Of a stretch of DNA of 64,000 nt, positions 6,807 through 15,088 are shown piece after piece. A program made the position numbers and the translations under genes. Every line of letters begins with the position of its first letter. Position 1 is the first letter of the stretch. Under the pieces are notes generated by a model. The model ran no database searches. It saw only the letters and a list, made by a program, of their open reading frames with translations, and was not told where the DNA came from. Source of the stretch: an uncultured Oscillospiraceae bacterium (GTDB taxonomy: Bacteria; Bacillota; Clostridia; Oscillospirales; Oscillospiraceae); the NCBI GenBank assembly GCA_947626345.1, contig CANQSF010000010.1:1-64000 (forward strand). The letters are read 5' to 3'.

Positions 6807-6963
6807 AGGCGGCCCGGAATTTTTTCAGGCCCCGACGGGTTTTCCCGCGGAGCGCGCAGAGTCCCGGCGGCCACGCGTGCAAATACTTACCGGTTTTTTC
6901 CGACCGTCCTCTCTCTGCCCGCCCAGCGGTTCGGCGATATCTTCCGGCGTCTGCGGCGCGCCT

Positions 6964-9159
6964 TTATGCGCTCGCCGTGCTCTCCGTGTCCAGCCGCTGC
7001 CGGGCCACCAGCTCCGCAAAGAAGCCGTCCGCGGCTATCAACTCCTCATAGGTCCCGTCCTCCACGATATGCCCTCCGTCCAGCACGATGATCCTATCGC
7101 AGTGGCGGATGGTGCTCAGCCGGTGGGCGATGACGATGCGGGTGCATTTGAGCTTATCCAGAGACTCAGACACGATACGCTGTGTGATATTATCCAGGGC
7201 CGAGGTAGCCTCGTCAAACATGAGGATGCGGGGCTTGGGGGCGATAGCGCGGGCAATGAGAAGCCTCTGCCGCTGGCCGCCGGAGATGCCGCCGCTACCC
7301 TCGGAGATCATGGTGTGCATGCCCATGGGCATGCGCCGGATGTCCTCCGCCACGCCCGCCATCTCCGCCGCCGCCCAAGCGTCGTCCATGGTCAGCCACG
7401 GCGCGGAGATGGTGATGTTGGAGTAGATATCGCCCTGGAAGAGCTTGCCGTCCTGCATCACCACGCCCATGCGCCGCCGCAGGCTCTTCAGGTCCAGGCC
7501 CGACATATCCCGGCCATCGTAGTAGATGGCGCCCTTCTGGGGCTTCTCAAAGCCCAGCAGCAGCCGCATGAGCGTACTCTTCCCGCAGCCGGTCTTTCCC
7601 ACGATGGCCACATACTGACCGGGGCGGATCTTGAGGCTCATGTCGTCTACCACGTTGGGCATATCCTCCGAATACCGGAAGGAGACGTTGTTGAGCTCAA
7701 TGCCGCCGGAGAGCCGCTCAACCACCTGTTTGTTCTCCGCGATCTCCGGCTCCGCCTCCAAGATGGGCTTAGCCATATTGAGGATGGGGATGATCTGGCC
7801 CACCATGGCCGCGATGCCGGCCAGGGACATGAACGCGCCGCTGATCATGGCGTAAGCGGAGTTGAAGGCATAGTATTCCGCCGGGGACACGCCGCTTTCC
7901 ACCGCCGCCACATACATCACCAGCGTCCCGGTGAGCGAGATAGCAAGGCTGATGACGCTGTTCACCTTCAGAAACATGGGCGGGTCATATTGCAATCGCG
8001 CCCCCTTGGCGTACTGCTCGCTCCACTTGGCGAAGGCCCGCTTCTCCGCGCCGGAGAGCTTCACCTTCTGCACGCCGCTGATGAGGGCGTAGGAAAGGCC
8101 GCTCTCCTTGGCGCTCTGCTCCAGCAACTGCTGGGTAACGCCCCGCTGGCGGATGGAGGTGAGCACCGAGAACACCAGCGTCACGGCCACGATCACCAGT
8201 GCCGGGGCCACCAGCGCCGGGGCGTAGGCGAAGATCTGGGTGATCTGCAAAAGGGAGAAGAGACTGGTAAGGCCCACCGCCGCCACCGAGGATATGAGCA
8301 GCGTGGACAGGACCTTGATATTCATCACGCGGCTTGCCATCTCGCCGGTGCTGTACTGCCGGAAGAAGTTGGCTGGCAGGGAGAAAAGCCGCATCATGCC
8401 CGCGGCTTCCACCGACACGGAGACCTTTGTGCTCATGCGCGTGGCGAGAAGCTGCTTGACTGTCTCCAAGAGCAGGGAGCTCACGCTCACCAGCAGCATG
8501 AAGCTCACCAGCGCCGCCAGCACTGTCGTGCTCCCGCTGGCCGCCACACGGGAGAACAGCAGATTGTTCAGTCTGGGCAGCAGCAGGCCTACCAGGCTCA
8601 CCGCCAGCGCGGACAGGGCGAACAGCGTCCAGTCCGCCCAGGAGGTGCAGGAGGCGATGTATCGCATCAGGCCAGGGATGCCGATCTTCCCCTGGGGGAA
8701 GGGTTTATAAAAGGCGACGGCCTCTTTTTCAAAGAGCGCCTCTGTCCGGGCGTTCACCCGCTGGCGCTTGCCCGTGTCCGGGTCGGCGTAGGTGTAGCCG
8801 GAAAGGCCCGTGGGGACCATGGCCGTGAGAGCGCCGTCGGACTTCCAGCGGACCAGCATGGCCCCGACGGCGTCCTTGTGCCAGCCCTTCTCCAGCGTCA
8901 CCGTCCGGCGCATGATGCCGTAGGGACGCAGCAAAAACTCCAGCTGCTCGTTCCAATCCTTCACCGAGTCGGGTACTTCCTGGCTCTTGGCGTGATAGTA
9001 GCGCAGTATTTCCTCTATGGCGCTTTTGGCCTGCGCTCTCTCATCCCCCGCCGCGACCCGGCGGCCCAGAACCGCCCCCGCGATGGAGGCGATGCCCTCC
9101 TCGAGGGCCTGCTGGTCCTGGAGGCGGCGCTGGCGTATCTGTTCGTCAAACCATCCCAT
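6964..9159 (-). CDS. NHLP-type ABC transporter, permease plus ATPase
   Basis: The 731-residue protein has an N-terminal soluble region of about 170 residues without the C39 cysteine, then a six-helix ABC exporter domain, then an ATPase domain: Walker A GKTGCGKST near residue 520, signature SGGQRQR near 627, Walker B ILMFDEATSALD. The architecture is that of the second ABC protein of nitrile-hydratase-leader (NHLM/NHLP) peptide systems, which pairs with a C39-bearing partner. It follows that partner gene by 12 bases. Substrates are inferred to be the double-glycine peptides encoded downstream. Confidence 0.9.
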   Translation of the reverse strand: MGWFDEQIRQRRLQDQQALEEGIASIAGAVLGRRVAAGDERAQAKSAIEEILRYYHAKSQEVPDSVKDWNEQLEFLLRPYGIMRRTVTLEKGWHKDAVGAMLVRWKSDGALTAMVPTGLSGYTYADPDTGKRQRVNARTEALFEKEAVAFYKPFPQGKIGIPGLMRYIASCTSWADWTLFALSALAVSLVGLLLPRLNNLLFSRVAASGSTTVLAALVSFMLLVSVSSLLLETVKQLLATRMSTKVSVSVEAAGMMRLFSLPANFFRQYSTGEMASRVMNIKVLSTLLISSVAAVGLTSLFSLLQITQIFAYAPALVAPALVIVAVTLVFSVLTSIRQRGVTQQLLEQSAKESGLSYALISGVQKVKLSGAEKRAFAKWSEQYAKGARLQYDPPMFLKVNSVISLAISLTGTLVMYVAAVESGVSPAEYYAFNSAYAMISGAFMSLAGIAAMVGQIIPILNMAKPILEAEPEIAENKQVVERLSGGIELNNVSFRYSEDMPNVVDDMSLKIRPGQYVAIVGKTGCGKSTLMRLLLGFEKPQKGAIYYDGRDMSGLDLKSLRRRMGVVMQDGKLFQGDIYSNITISAPWLTMDDAWAAAEMAGVAEDIRRMPMGMHTMISEGSGGISGGQRQRLLIARAIAPKPRILMFDEATSALDNITQRIVSESLDKLKCTRIVIAHRLSTIRHCDRIIVLDGGHIVEDGTYEELIAADGFFAELVARQRLDTESTASA

Positions 9160-9171
9160 AGCGCGCCCCCC

Positions 9172-11346
9172 TCAGTCGTTGGACACCAGACGGGTATAGT
9201 ACCCGCCCCTGGCGTAAAGCTCGTCGTGAGTCCCTCGCTCCACCACTTTGCCCTGATCCAGTACGATGATCTCATCGCAGTCCCGAATGGTGCTGAGCCG
9301 GTGGGCCACCACGATGCAGGTGACGCCACGGTCCTTGATGGACTTGACCACCTCATACTCCGTCTTAGCATCCAAGGCGGAGGTAGCCTCGTCCAGGATG
9401 ATGATGGTGGGATCCTGGGCCAGGACGCGGGCGATCTCCATGCGCTGACGCTGGCCGCCGGAGAAGTCCCGGCCGCCCTCCGTCAGTCTGTGGTTATAGC
9501 CGCCGTCCCGCTGCACGATGTCGCTGTGGATCCCTGCATCCCGCGCCGCCAGGATCATCTCAAAGTCCTCGATGGACTTATCCCACATCTTGATGTTCTC
9601 CGCGATGGTGTCCTCAAAAATGATGACGTCCTGATCCACTACCGCGAGAGAGCCGGTAAATACGCTCCGGTCAATGTCCCGGATGGGTTTGCCGTCAAAG
9701 AGGATCTCCCCGCTCCAGGGCTGATAGAGCCCGGATATCAGCTTGGACAGCGTGCTCTTGCCGCAGCCAGAGCTGCCTACGAAGGCCACCCGGCTGCCCG
9801 GTTTCAAAGAGAGGTTGAAGTCCTCGATCAGAGGCGACCCCAGCTTGGAGTAGCCGAAGGTGACATGCTTCATCTCCAGAGCGCCGGAGAGCTTGTCGTA
9901 GCTGTCCGGCTCTGCGCCCTCGGCCATGTTGCTGTCCTCCGGGTAGGCCATCACATCCTCCACCCGCTCCATCTCCGTGCGCATCTCCTGGATGGTCTGC
10001 CCGGCGGTGATAAGAGTAGTGGCGGGTGCAGTGAAACTCAAGAGAAAGCCCTGGAAGGCCATGACCATACCGATGGTGAACTGCCCCTGCATCACGAACA
10101 GCACACCAAGGAACAGAATGACCATATCGCTGATAACGCTCACGATCGACGGGATCAGGCCAAGGTATGCGTCCGTCTTGGTAAAGCGCATCTGCTGGGT
10201 GTTGACGCTGGCCTGATAGCCGGCCCAGCGCTCAAAGTAGCCGTTCTCCGCGCCGGCGGCCTTGATGGTCTCGATCATCTCGATGGCCGCCATGGTGGAG
10301 GACGCCAGCTTGCCGGAATCGCGCATCTGCACGCGGGTGATGTTCACCCGCTTTTTGGAGATGAACCGGCTCACCGCCAGATCGATGACCACGGACGCCA
10401 GGCCCACCAGTGTCAGGACCCAGGAATAGCGCAGCATGACCACCAGGTAGAACACCATCATGATGGCATTCAGCACCAGGGGCCCCAATGTGTTCACCAG
10501 TTCCTGGGCGATGGAGGCGTTGGTAGCCTGCCGCTGCTGAATGTCGCCCGCCATGCGCTGGGAGAAAAACTCCATGGGCATGTGCAGCACCTTCCACAGG
10601 AACGTGGCCGCACCCACCGAGGCCAGCTTTCCCGTGATGCGAAGGGACCACACCGCCTGGACCCAGGCGACGATGAGCTGCAGAACGCTCACGCCCGCCA
10701 ATATCAGCACGAAGGGCCACAGCCAGTCCGGGTTCTGGCCCGTCAGCAGCCGGTCCATGAAGATGCGGGAGAAGGCGGGGTTTATGACCCCGAACAGGGC
10801 GCTTATGAGCGTGGTCAGCGCCACGAACACTAGCGCCGCTCCCGCGCCGGTCAGGCGCTTTTTCGCGTATCCCGCCATGCTCTTGGGGCTGCCGCCGGGC
10901 TGGAAATCCTCCCCCGGCTCAAACATCAGGCAGATACCCGTGAAGGACTCGTCGAAGGTCTCCATGCTCACCGGGGTGACGCCTCTGGCCGGGTCGTTCA
11001 GGATGGCCTTGCCGCCCTTGAAGCCGTCCAGCACCACGAAGTGGTTGAAGTTCCAGTGGATGATGCAGGGGAACGTGCCGCTCTCCCGCAGGTCCTCCGG
11101 CTCCAGGCGGTACGCCTTCGCCGTGAGGCCGTAGCTTCGCGCGGCCCGCAGCACATTTTTGGCGTTGGAGCCGTCCCGGCTCACGCCGCAGTCGGCGCGC
11201 ACCTGCTCCAAAGGGACCCACTTATCGTAATACGCCAGCACCATGGTAAGGGAGGCCGCTCCGCACTCCAGTGCCTCCATCTGCATGACTACCGGCACCT
11301 TCGCTACCCCTTTGGTGACGGGTCTCTTTATTACTGCTGTCTTCAT
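9172..11346 (-). CDS. NHLP-type C39 peptidase ABC transporter
   Basis: The 724-residue protein combines an N-terminal C39 peptidase with an ABC exporter. Catalytic residues are visible: C28 (QMEALECGAASL), H102 (NFNHFVVLDG) and D118 (NDPARG). Six membrane helices follow (about 160-440), then Walker A GSSGCGKST near 527, signature SGGQRQR near 630, and ILDEATSALD. Proteins of this kind cut leaders after Gly-Gly and export the core. It is placed 7 bases after the HlyD-like gene and just before the second ABC gene, the usual order of NHLP systems. This is the best evidence that the small leader peptides are exported. Confidence 0.94.
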   Translation of the reverse strand: MKTAVIKRPVTKGVAKVPVVMQMEALECGAASLTMVLAYYDKWVPLEQVRADCGVSRDGSNAKNVLRAARSYGLTAKAYRLEPEDLRESGTFPCIIHWNFNHFVVLDGFKGGKAILNDPARGVTPVSMETFDESFTGICLMFEPGEDFQPGGSPKSMAGYAKKRLTGAGAALVFVALTTLISALFGVINPAFSRIFMDRLLTGQNPDWLWPFVLILAGVSVLQLIVAWVQAVWSLRITGKLASVGAATFLWKVLHMPMEFFSQRMAGDIQQRQATNASIAQELVNTLGPLVLNAIMMVFYLVVMLRYSWVLTLVGLASVVIDLAVSRFISKKRVNITRVQMRDSGKLASSTMAAIEMIETIKAAGAENGYFERWAGYQASVNTQQMRFTKTDAYLGLIPSIVSVISDMVILFLGVLFVMQGQFTIGMVMAFQGFLLSFTAPATTLITAGQTIQEMRTEMERVEDVMAYPEDSNMAEGAEPDSYDKLSGALEMKHVTFGYSKLGSPLIEDFNLSLKPGSRVAFVGSSGCGKSTLSKLISGLYQPWSGEILFDGKPIRDIDRSVFTGSLAVVDQDVIIFEDTIAENIKMWDKSIEDFEMILAARDAGIHSDIVQRDGGYNHRLTEGGRDFSGGQRQRMEIARVLAQDPTIIILDEATSALDAKTEYEVVKSIKDRGVTCIVVAHRLSTIRDCDEIIVLDQGKVVERGTHDELYARGGYYTRLVSND

Positions 11347-11353
11347 AGGCGCC

Positions 11354-11830
11354 TCAATTCAGCAGGAAGGAGATGGGCGAAACGCTGTCCACCACGACCT
11401 GGACCTCATAGACGCCCTCGTCCAGCTGCGTATCCAGCTCCGCCGGGTACACCCACTGGCCAGTCACAAGATCGCCCACATGCAGGGCATAGGCGTCAAA
11501 GCTCTCGTCCACCACCACGGGCTTGGAGGCCACGCCGGCCAGGGCATAATCATTCCCGCCGATGTGTACGGTCTGGCCAGTCCGGACAGCGTTCAGATCG
11601 TCCTCCGCTATGTAGCACACCGCCGCGCCATCCGGCCCGGCCACCGCCGCAGCCGTCACCGTGGTCTCCAGATGACCAAGCGCCGACCAGACGATGAGCC
11701 CCGCCAGCAGCGCGATCACCGCTGCCAGTACCAGCCACACGCCCGGACCGGTCACCCGGATATAGTCGTTCATCTGCTCCGGGCTGGACACCTTATCCAG
11801 GCTCTTTTGGCGAAACAGTCCGTTTTCCAT
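11354..11830 (-). CDS. NHLP-system HlyD-like secretion protein
   Basis: The 158-residue protein has a short cytoplasmic start (MENGLFRQKSLDKVSSPEQ), one membrane helix (about residues 33-52) and a beta-rich extracellular domain. This matches the secretion (membrane fusion) protein of NHLP systems, here shorter than the typical HlyD family because the long coiled coil is missing. The ATG at 11828-11830 follows GGGGAGATCAATT. It precedes the C39 transporter with a 7-base gap and probably forms a complex with the two ABC proteins. Confidence 0.82.
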   Translation of the reverse strand: MENGLFRQKSLDKVSSPEQMNDYIRVTGPGVWLVLAAVIALLAGLIVWSALGHLETTVTAAAVAGPDGAAVCYIAEDDLNAVRTGQTVHIGGNDYALAGVASKPVVVDESFDAYALHVGDLVTGQWVYPAELDTQLDEGVYEVQVVVDSVSPISFLLN

Positions 11831-11869
11831 AATTGATCTCCCCTTGCTGGTTTTTATTTTTTGCTGCAC

Positions 11870-13048
11870 TCAGAATGTCAGGTTATCCACACGGCCCAAA
11901 AGTTCAGCCAGCCGGGTCTTACAGTTTTCGATGATGATCTGTCCCTCGGGCGAGCTCCCCTTCCGGCGGATGGTGCGCCGCAGCAGCCGGGTGTAGCCCA
12001 CCACCCGGGCCTTGTCGGCGATCCCGGCCAGGCGGGCAGGATCGTCCGTGCCGAAGTAGAGCCGCAGCGTCTTGTCCCAGATGGCGGCGCAGGTGTCGTA
12101 ATCCAGGCCCAAAAACCGCTCCACCACCGTGTGATCCGGCTCGCCGAAGCCCTGATAGGCCAGGAAGATGGATGCGAACTCGAACACGGGATGGCCCATG
12201 CACAGGGTGTCCATGTCGATGAGCAGCACCTCGCCGTTCTGGACCATCACGTTCTTCACGTGGTAGTCCCCGTGGAGCATGTGCCGGTCCTCCGGCACGG
12301 CGGCGATGAGCCGGTGCAGCTTTTCGTACTGCTCCAGGGGCAGGTGGCTGCTGAGATAGTCGGCCCAGCCCAGGGCCACGGCCTTCATGTCCGGCATGTC
12401 GCCGGGCCGCACCTCGGTGGCGTGGATCTTTTTCAGCAGGTCCACATAGACCTGCACATACTCGTCCAGCCGCTCCGGCTGGGCCAGGATGAGCTTGGCC
12501 AGGCTCTTGGCGTTCAGCAGTTCGAACACGGAGCCGTACCCCTCCCCCACCTTCACCACGTCGTAGGGGATGGCGGTAGGGATGCCCAACACGAAGGCCC
12601 TCCGGGCCAGCTCCCGCTCCCGCTGGATGTCTGGCAGGCTGTCCGGATTCAAGTACACCTTGATGATGGTGTCCGGGTCCAGGCGGTACACCTCGCCGTT
12701 GGCGCCCCGGCCGATGACCTCGCAGCCGTCCACGCTCAGCCGCCGGTAGGCCTTCCCCACCGGCATCATCTCCGTGAAGCCGGTCATCTCCAGGATCTCA
12801 TACACCTCCGACGAGGCGTTCACCAGCCGCAGCTCCGGCCGCTCCTTCCGCAGCCGGAGGATGATGCGCAGCCCCGCGCTGGATATATACGTCAGCCGCT
12901 CCAGATCCAGCACCACCGCCTCGGCGGGGATGTCCTGCCGCAGCCGGTTCAGCTCCTGCTCCGCCTGGGCGGCGTTGCCGGAGTCGATGTGGCCGATGAG
13001 CGACGCCGTCAGTACACCGTCCTCAAGTTTTCCCTCTGCCAGACTCAT
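11870..13048 (-). CDS. STAS domain fused to APH-type kinase
   Basis: The 392-residue protein has an N-terminal STAS domain (residues 8-100) with the phosphorylatable Ser pair (S56-S57 in TYISSAGL). An aminoglycoside-phosphotransferase/choline-kinase-like domain follows: Gly loop GRGANGEV 113-120, K130, catalytic loop HGDYHVKN (D261, N266) and LIDMD (D278). STAS proteins of the SpoIIAA type are targets of RsbW-like kinases, and the next gene upstream encodes one. The kinase substrate is unknown; it could be a small molecule or a peptide. The gene is 13 bases after the RsbW-like gene and 39 bases before the HlyD-like gene, so it joins signalling and export in one operon. Confidence 0.85.
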   Translation of the reverse strand: MSLAEGKLEDGVLTASLIGHIDSGNAAQAEQELNRLRQDIPAEAVVLDLERLTYISSAGLRIILRLRKERPELRLVNASSEVYEILEMTGFTEMMPVGKAYRRLSVDGCEVIGRGANGEVYRLDPDTIIKVYLNPDSLPDIQRERELARRAFVLGIPTAIPYDVVKVGEGYGSVFELLNAKSLAKLILAQPERLDEYVQVYVDLLKKIHATEVRPGDMPDMKAVALGWADYLSSHLPLEQYEKLHRLIAAVPEDRHMLHGDYHVKNVMVQNGEVLLIDMDTLCMGHPVFEFASIFLAYQGFGEPDHTVVERFLGLDYDTCAAIWDKTLRLYFGTDDPARLAGIADKARVVGYTRLLRRTIRRKGSSPEGQIIIENCKTRLAELLGRVDNLTF

Positions 13049-13061
13049 AGAATCTTCTTCC

Positions 13062-13481
13062 TTATGCTTCCAAGCGCTTTTCCACAGTTAGAATGTTCTG
13101 ACCGTCCTTATACTCATAGCGCACGTCGTCCATGGTCTTTTTCACCATGAAGATGCCCAGGCCGCCGATGGGCCGGTCCTCCGCAGAGAGGGTCACGTCC
13201 GGGTCAGCCTTGGCCAAGGGATCGTAGGGCTTGCCGTGGTCGATGAACGTGATGCGCACCGCCAGCGGATCCCGGTCCACGTCCACCCGCACCGTAGCCG
13301 GGCCGGAGGGGTCGTAGGCGTACCGGGCGATGTTGCTGAAAAGCTCGTCGATCGCCACGTCGATCTGCATCTGCGCCTTCATGGGGCAGTCAAGCGTTTC
13401 CAGCCGCTCGTCCACAAAAGCTGTCACCGCCGGGATGTTCTCCAGCGTGGCCTCCACTGTCATCTCGCTGCGATCGTTCAT
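13062..13481 (-). CDS. RsbW/SpoIIAB-like anti-sigma-type serine kinase
   Basis: The 139-residue protein is a single HATPase domain of the RsbW type. The N box (DELFSNIARYAY), the G1 box (DHGKPYDP) and the G2 box (GGLGIFMVKK) are all intact, so ATP binding and Ser kinase activity on STAS proteins are expected. It overlaps the SpoIIE-type phosphatase gene by four bases (ATGA) and precedes the STAS-APH gene. Together these give kinase, phosphatase and two STAS targets, the parts of a partner switch. No matching sigma factor gene is adjacent, so the output is not clear. Confidence 0.9.
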   Translation of the reverse strand: MNDRSEMTVEATLENIPAVTAFVDERLETLDCPMKAQMQIDVAIDELFSNIARYAYDPSGPATVRVDVDRDPLAVRITFIDHGKPYDPLAKADPDVTLSAEDRPIGGLGIFMVKKTMDDVRYEYKDGQNILTVEKRLEA

Positions 13482-15088
13482 TTCATCTTCTCCTTATATT
13501 CCAGGCACAGCATCGTGATGTCGTCGAACTGGGGAGCGTCGCCCACGAAGGCATCGATATCCGCTTTCACCGACGGCAGCAGCTTATCCGGCGCGGCGTC
13601 GGCGTACTTGTTCAGCACCGCCTCCAGCCGCTCCATGCCGTACAGCTCGTTGTGGGCGTTGGTTGCCTCGGTGACGCCGTCCGTGTACTGGAAGATCGCA
13701 TCCCCCGGCTCCATTTGCAGGGATCCCATCTTGTACCGGGTCATGTCCATGCCCGCAAGGACGAACCCGGCTCGAATCTTCTCGGGGGTGTATTTTCCCT
13801 GCCGGCGGATGAACGGCATCTCGTGGCCGGCGTTGACGAAGTTGAACTGGCCGGTCTTCAGGTCCAGCACGCCCTCGAAGGCGGTGATGAACAGCTCCTC
13901 GCCGTTGCCTTCACACAGGAGCTTGTTGACTTCCATGAACACCTCGCCCAAGTCGCGCCCGGGGGTAGTGTGATCCTTGATGAGCGTCTTGCCGATGACC
14001 ATGAACAGCGCCGCGGGCACGCCCTTGCCGGACACGTCCGCCATGACGATCGCCAAGTGGGTATCGTCCACCATAAAGAAGTCATAGAAGTCGCCGCCCA
14101 CCTCCTTGGCCGGGTCCATGGTGGCGTAGATATCCACCTCTGGCCGGTCCGGGAAGGGCGGGAAGATGCAGGGGAGCATGGAGGCCTGGATGTGGGTGGC
14201 GATGTCCAGCTCCGCGCCGATGCGCTCCTTTTCTGCCGTCACCGCCGTCAGGTTGTCGATGTACTGTTTGATCTCCGCCTCCATCTTCAGGATAGAGGAT
14301 GCCAGCACGCCGATCTCGTAACGGTTCTCCGTGGCTTTCAGGGCCGTCACCGGGTTTTCCCCATCGTTGGCGAAACGCTCTGCCTCGCCGGTGATCTCCG
14401 CGATGGGCTGGATCACCTTCCGGTTCAGCCACAGCAGGTAAACCAGCAGCGAAAGGATCACCATCGCCGCCGCGATGGATGTGACCCAGAGGATATAGGT
14501 GCTCCGCGCGCCATAGAGGACGGTCATGGATTTCTCCACGCCGATCACGGCTACCACCTTGCCGGAGGAATCCTTCACCGCCAGGCCTGCCGTGGTGTGC
14601 GCGCCGGACTCGGTATAAGAGTACAGATACTTCTCCGCCCGGCCGCCCGTTGTCAGGATATGCTTCAGGTCGTCCACATAGTTCGGGTCAATGTCCCGGG
14701 AGACATAGCCGAATTCATAGCGGCTGAAGCCTGTGGCCGGGTTGACGGAGTCGTAGATGTAGGTGGTCGTCATGTAATCCGTCTCGTCTATCTTCGCCAC
14801 ATAGATGAAATTACAGTTGCTGCTCACCACCAGCTCGTCGAGACGCGCCAGGATGGCGTCGTACTCCTCGTCCGTCTGCCCCGACTGCAGATACTCATCC
14901 AGTTTGTCCGGGTTCAGATAGGTCAGCGCCGTCTCCGCCACCTCATAGGCGGTGTCGTTATACTGCTGCTCCAGCACATGGGTGAACTGCTGGTAGCCCG
15001 TCACCGCCACGATCACGCTCAGGATCACGATGACTGCCACGATGCTCGCCACCATCACTACCGCCAGTCTGCGGTTCTTCTTTTTCAT
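13478..15088 (-). CDS. Membrane SpoIIE-family protein phosphatase
   Basis: The 536-residue protein has two membrane helices (about 9-30 and 198-218) around an extracellular sensor region of roughly 165 residues. A HAMP-like segment follows, then a PP2C/SpoIIE phosphatase domain (from about residue 300) with metal-binding Asp motifs (EVGGDFYDFF, ADVSGKG, FDDIT). Enzymes of this group remove phosphate from STAS proteins after sensing an outside signal. Its partners would be the STAS proteins at both ends of the operon. Four-base overlaps with the genes on both sides show tight translational coupling. The ligand is unknown. Confidence 0.9.
   Translation of the reverse strand: MKKKNRRLAVVMVASIVAVIVILSVIVAVTGYQQFTHVLEQQYNDTAYEVAETALTYLNPDKLDEYLQSGQTDEEYDAILARLDELVVSSNCNFIYVAKIDETDYMTTTYIYDSVNPATGFSRYEFGYVSRDIDPNYVDDLKHILTTGGRAEKYLYSYTESGAHTTAGLAVKDSSGKVVAVIGVEKSMTVLYGARSTYILWVTSIAAAMVILSLLVYLLWLNRKVIQPIAEITGEAERFANDGENPVTALKATENRYEIGVLASSILKMEAEIKQYIDNLTAVTAEKERIGAELDIATHIQASMLPCIFPPFPDRPEVDIYATMDPAKEVGGDFYDFFMVDDTHLAIVMADVSGKGVPAALFMVIGKTLIKDHTTPGRDLGEVFMEVNKLLCEGNGEELFITAFEGVLDLKTGQFNFVNAGHEMPFIRRQGKYTPEKIRAGFVLAGMDMTRYKMGSLQMEPGDAIFQYTDGVTEATNAHNELYGMERLEAVLNKYADAAPDKLLPSVKADIDAFVGDAPQFDDITMLCLEYKEKMK

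Noticed and set aside
6877-10833. A plus-strand open frame of 1318 codons opposite the two ABC transporter genes
   Set aside because: It is His- and Gly-rich, has no domain, and mirrors GC-rich coding sequence on the other strand. The minus-strand frames have clear ABC and C39 motifs.
11870-13048. Aminoglycoside resistance gene
   Set aside because: The APH-type fold is fused to a STAS domain and lies in a signalling operon; a resistance role has no support.
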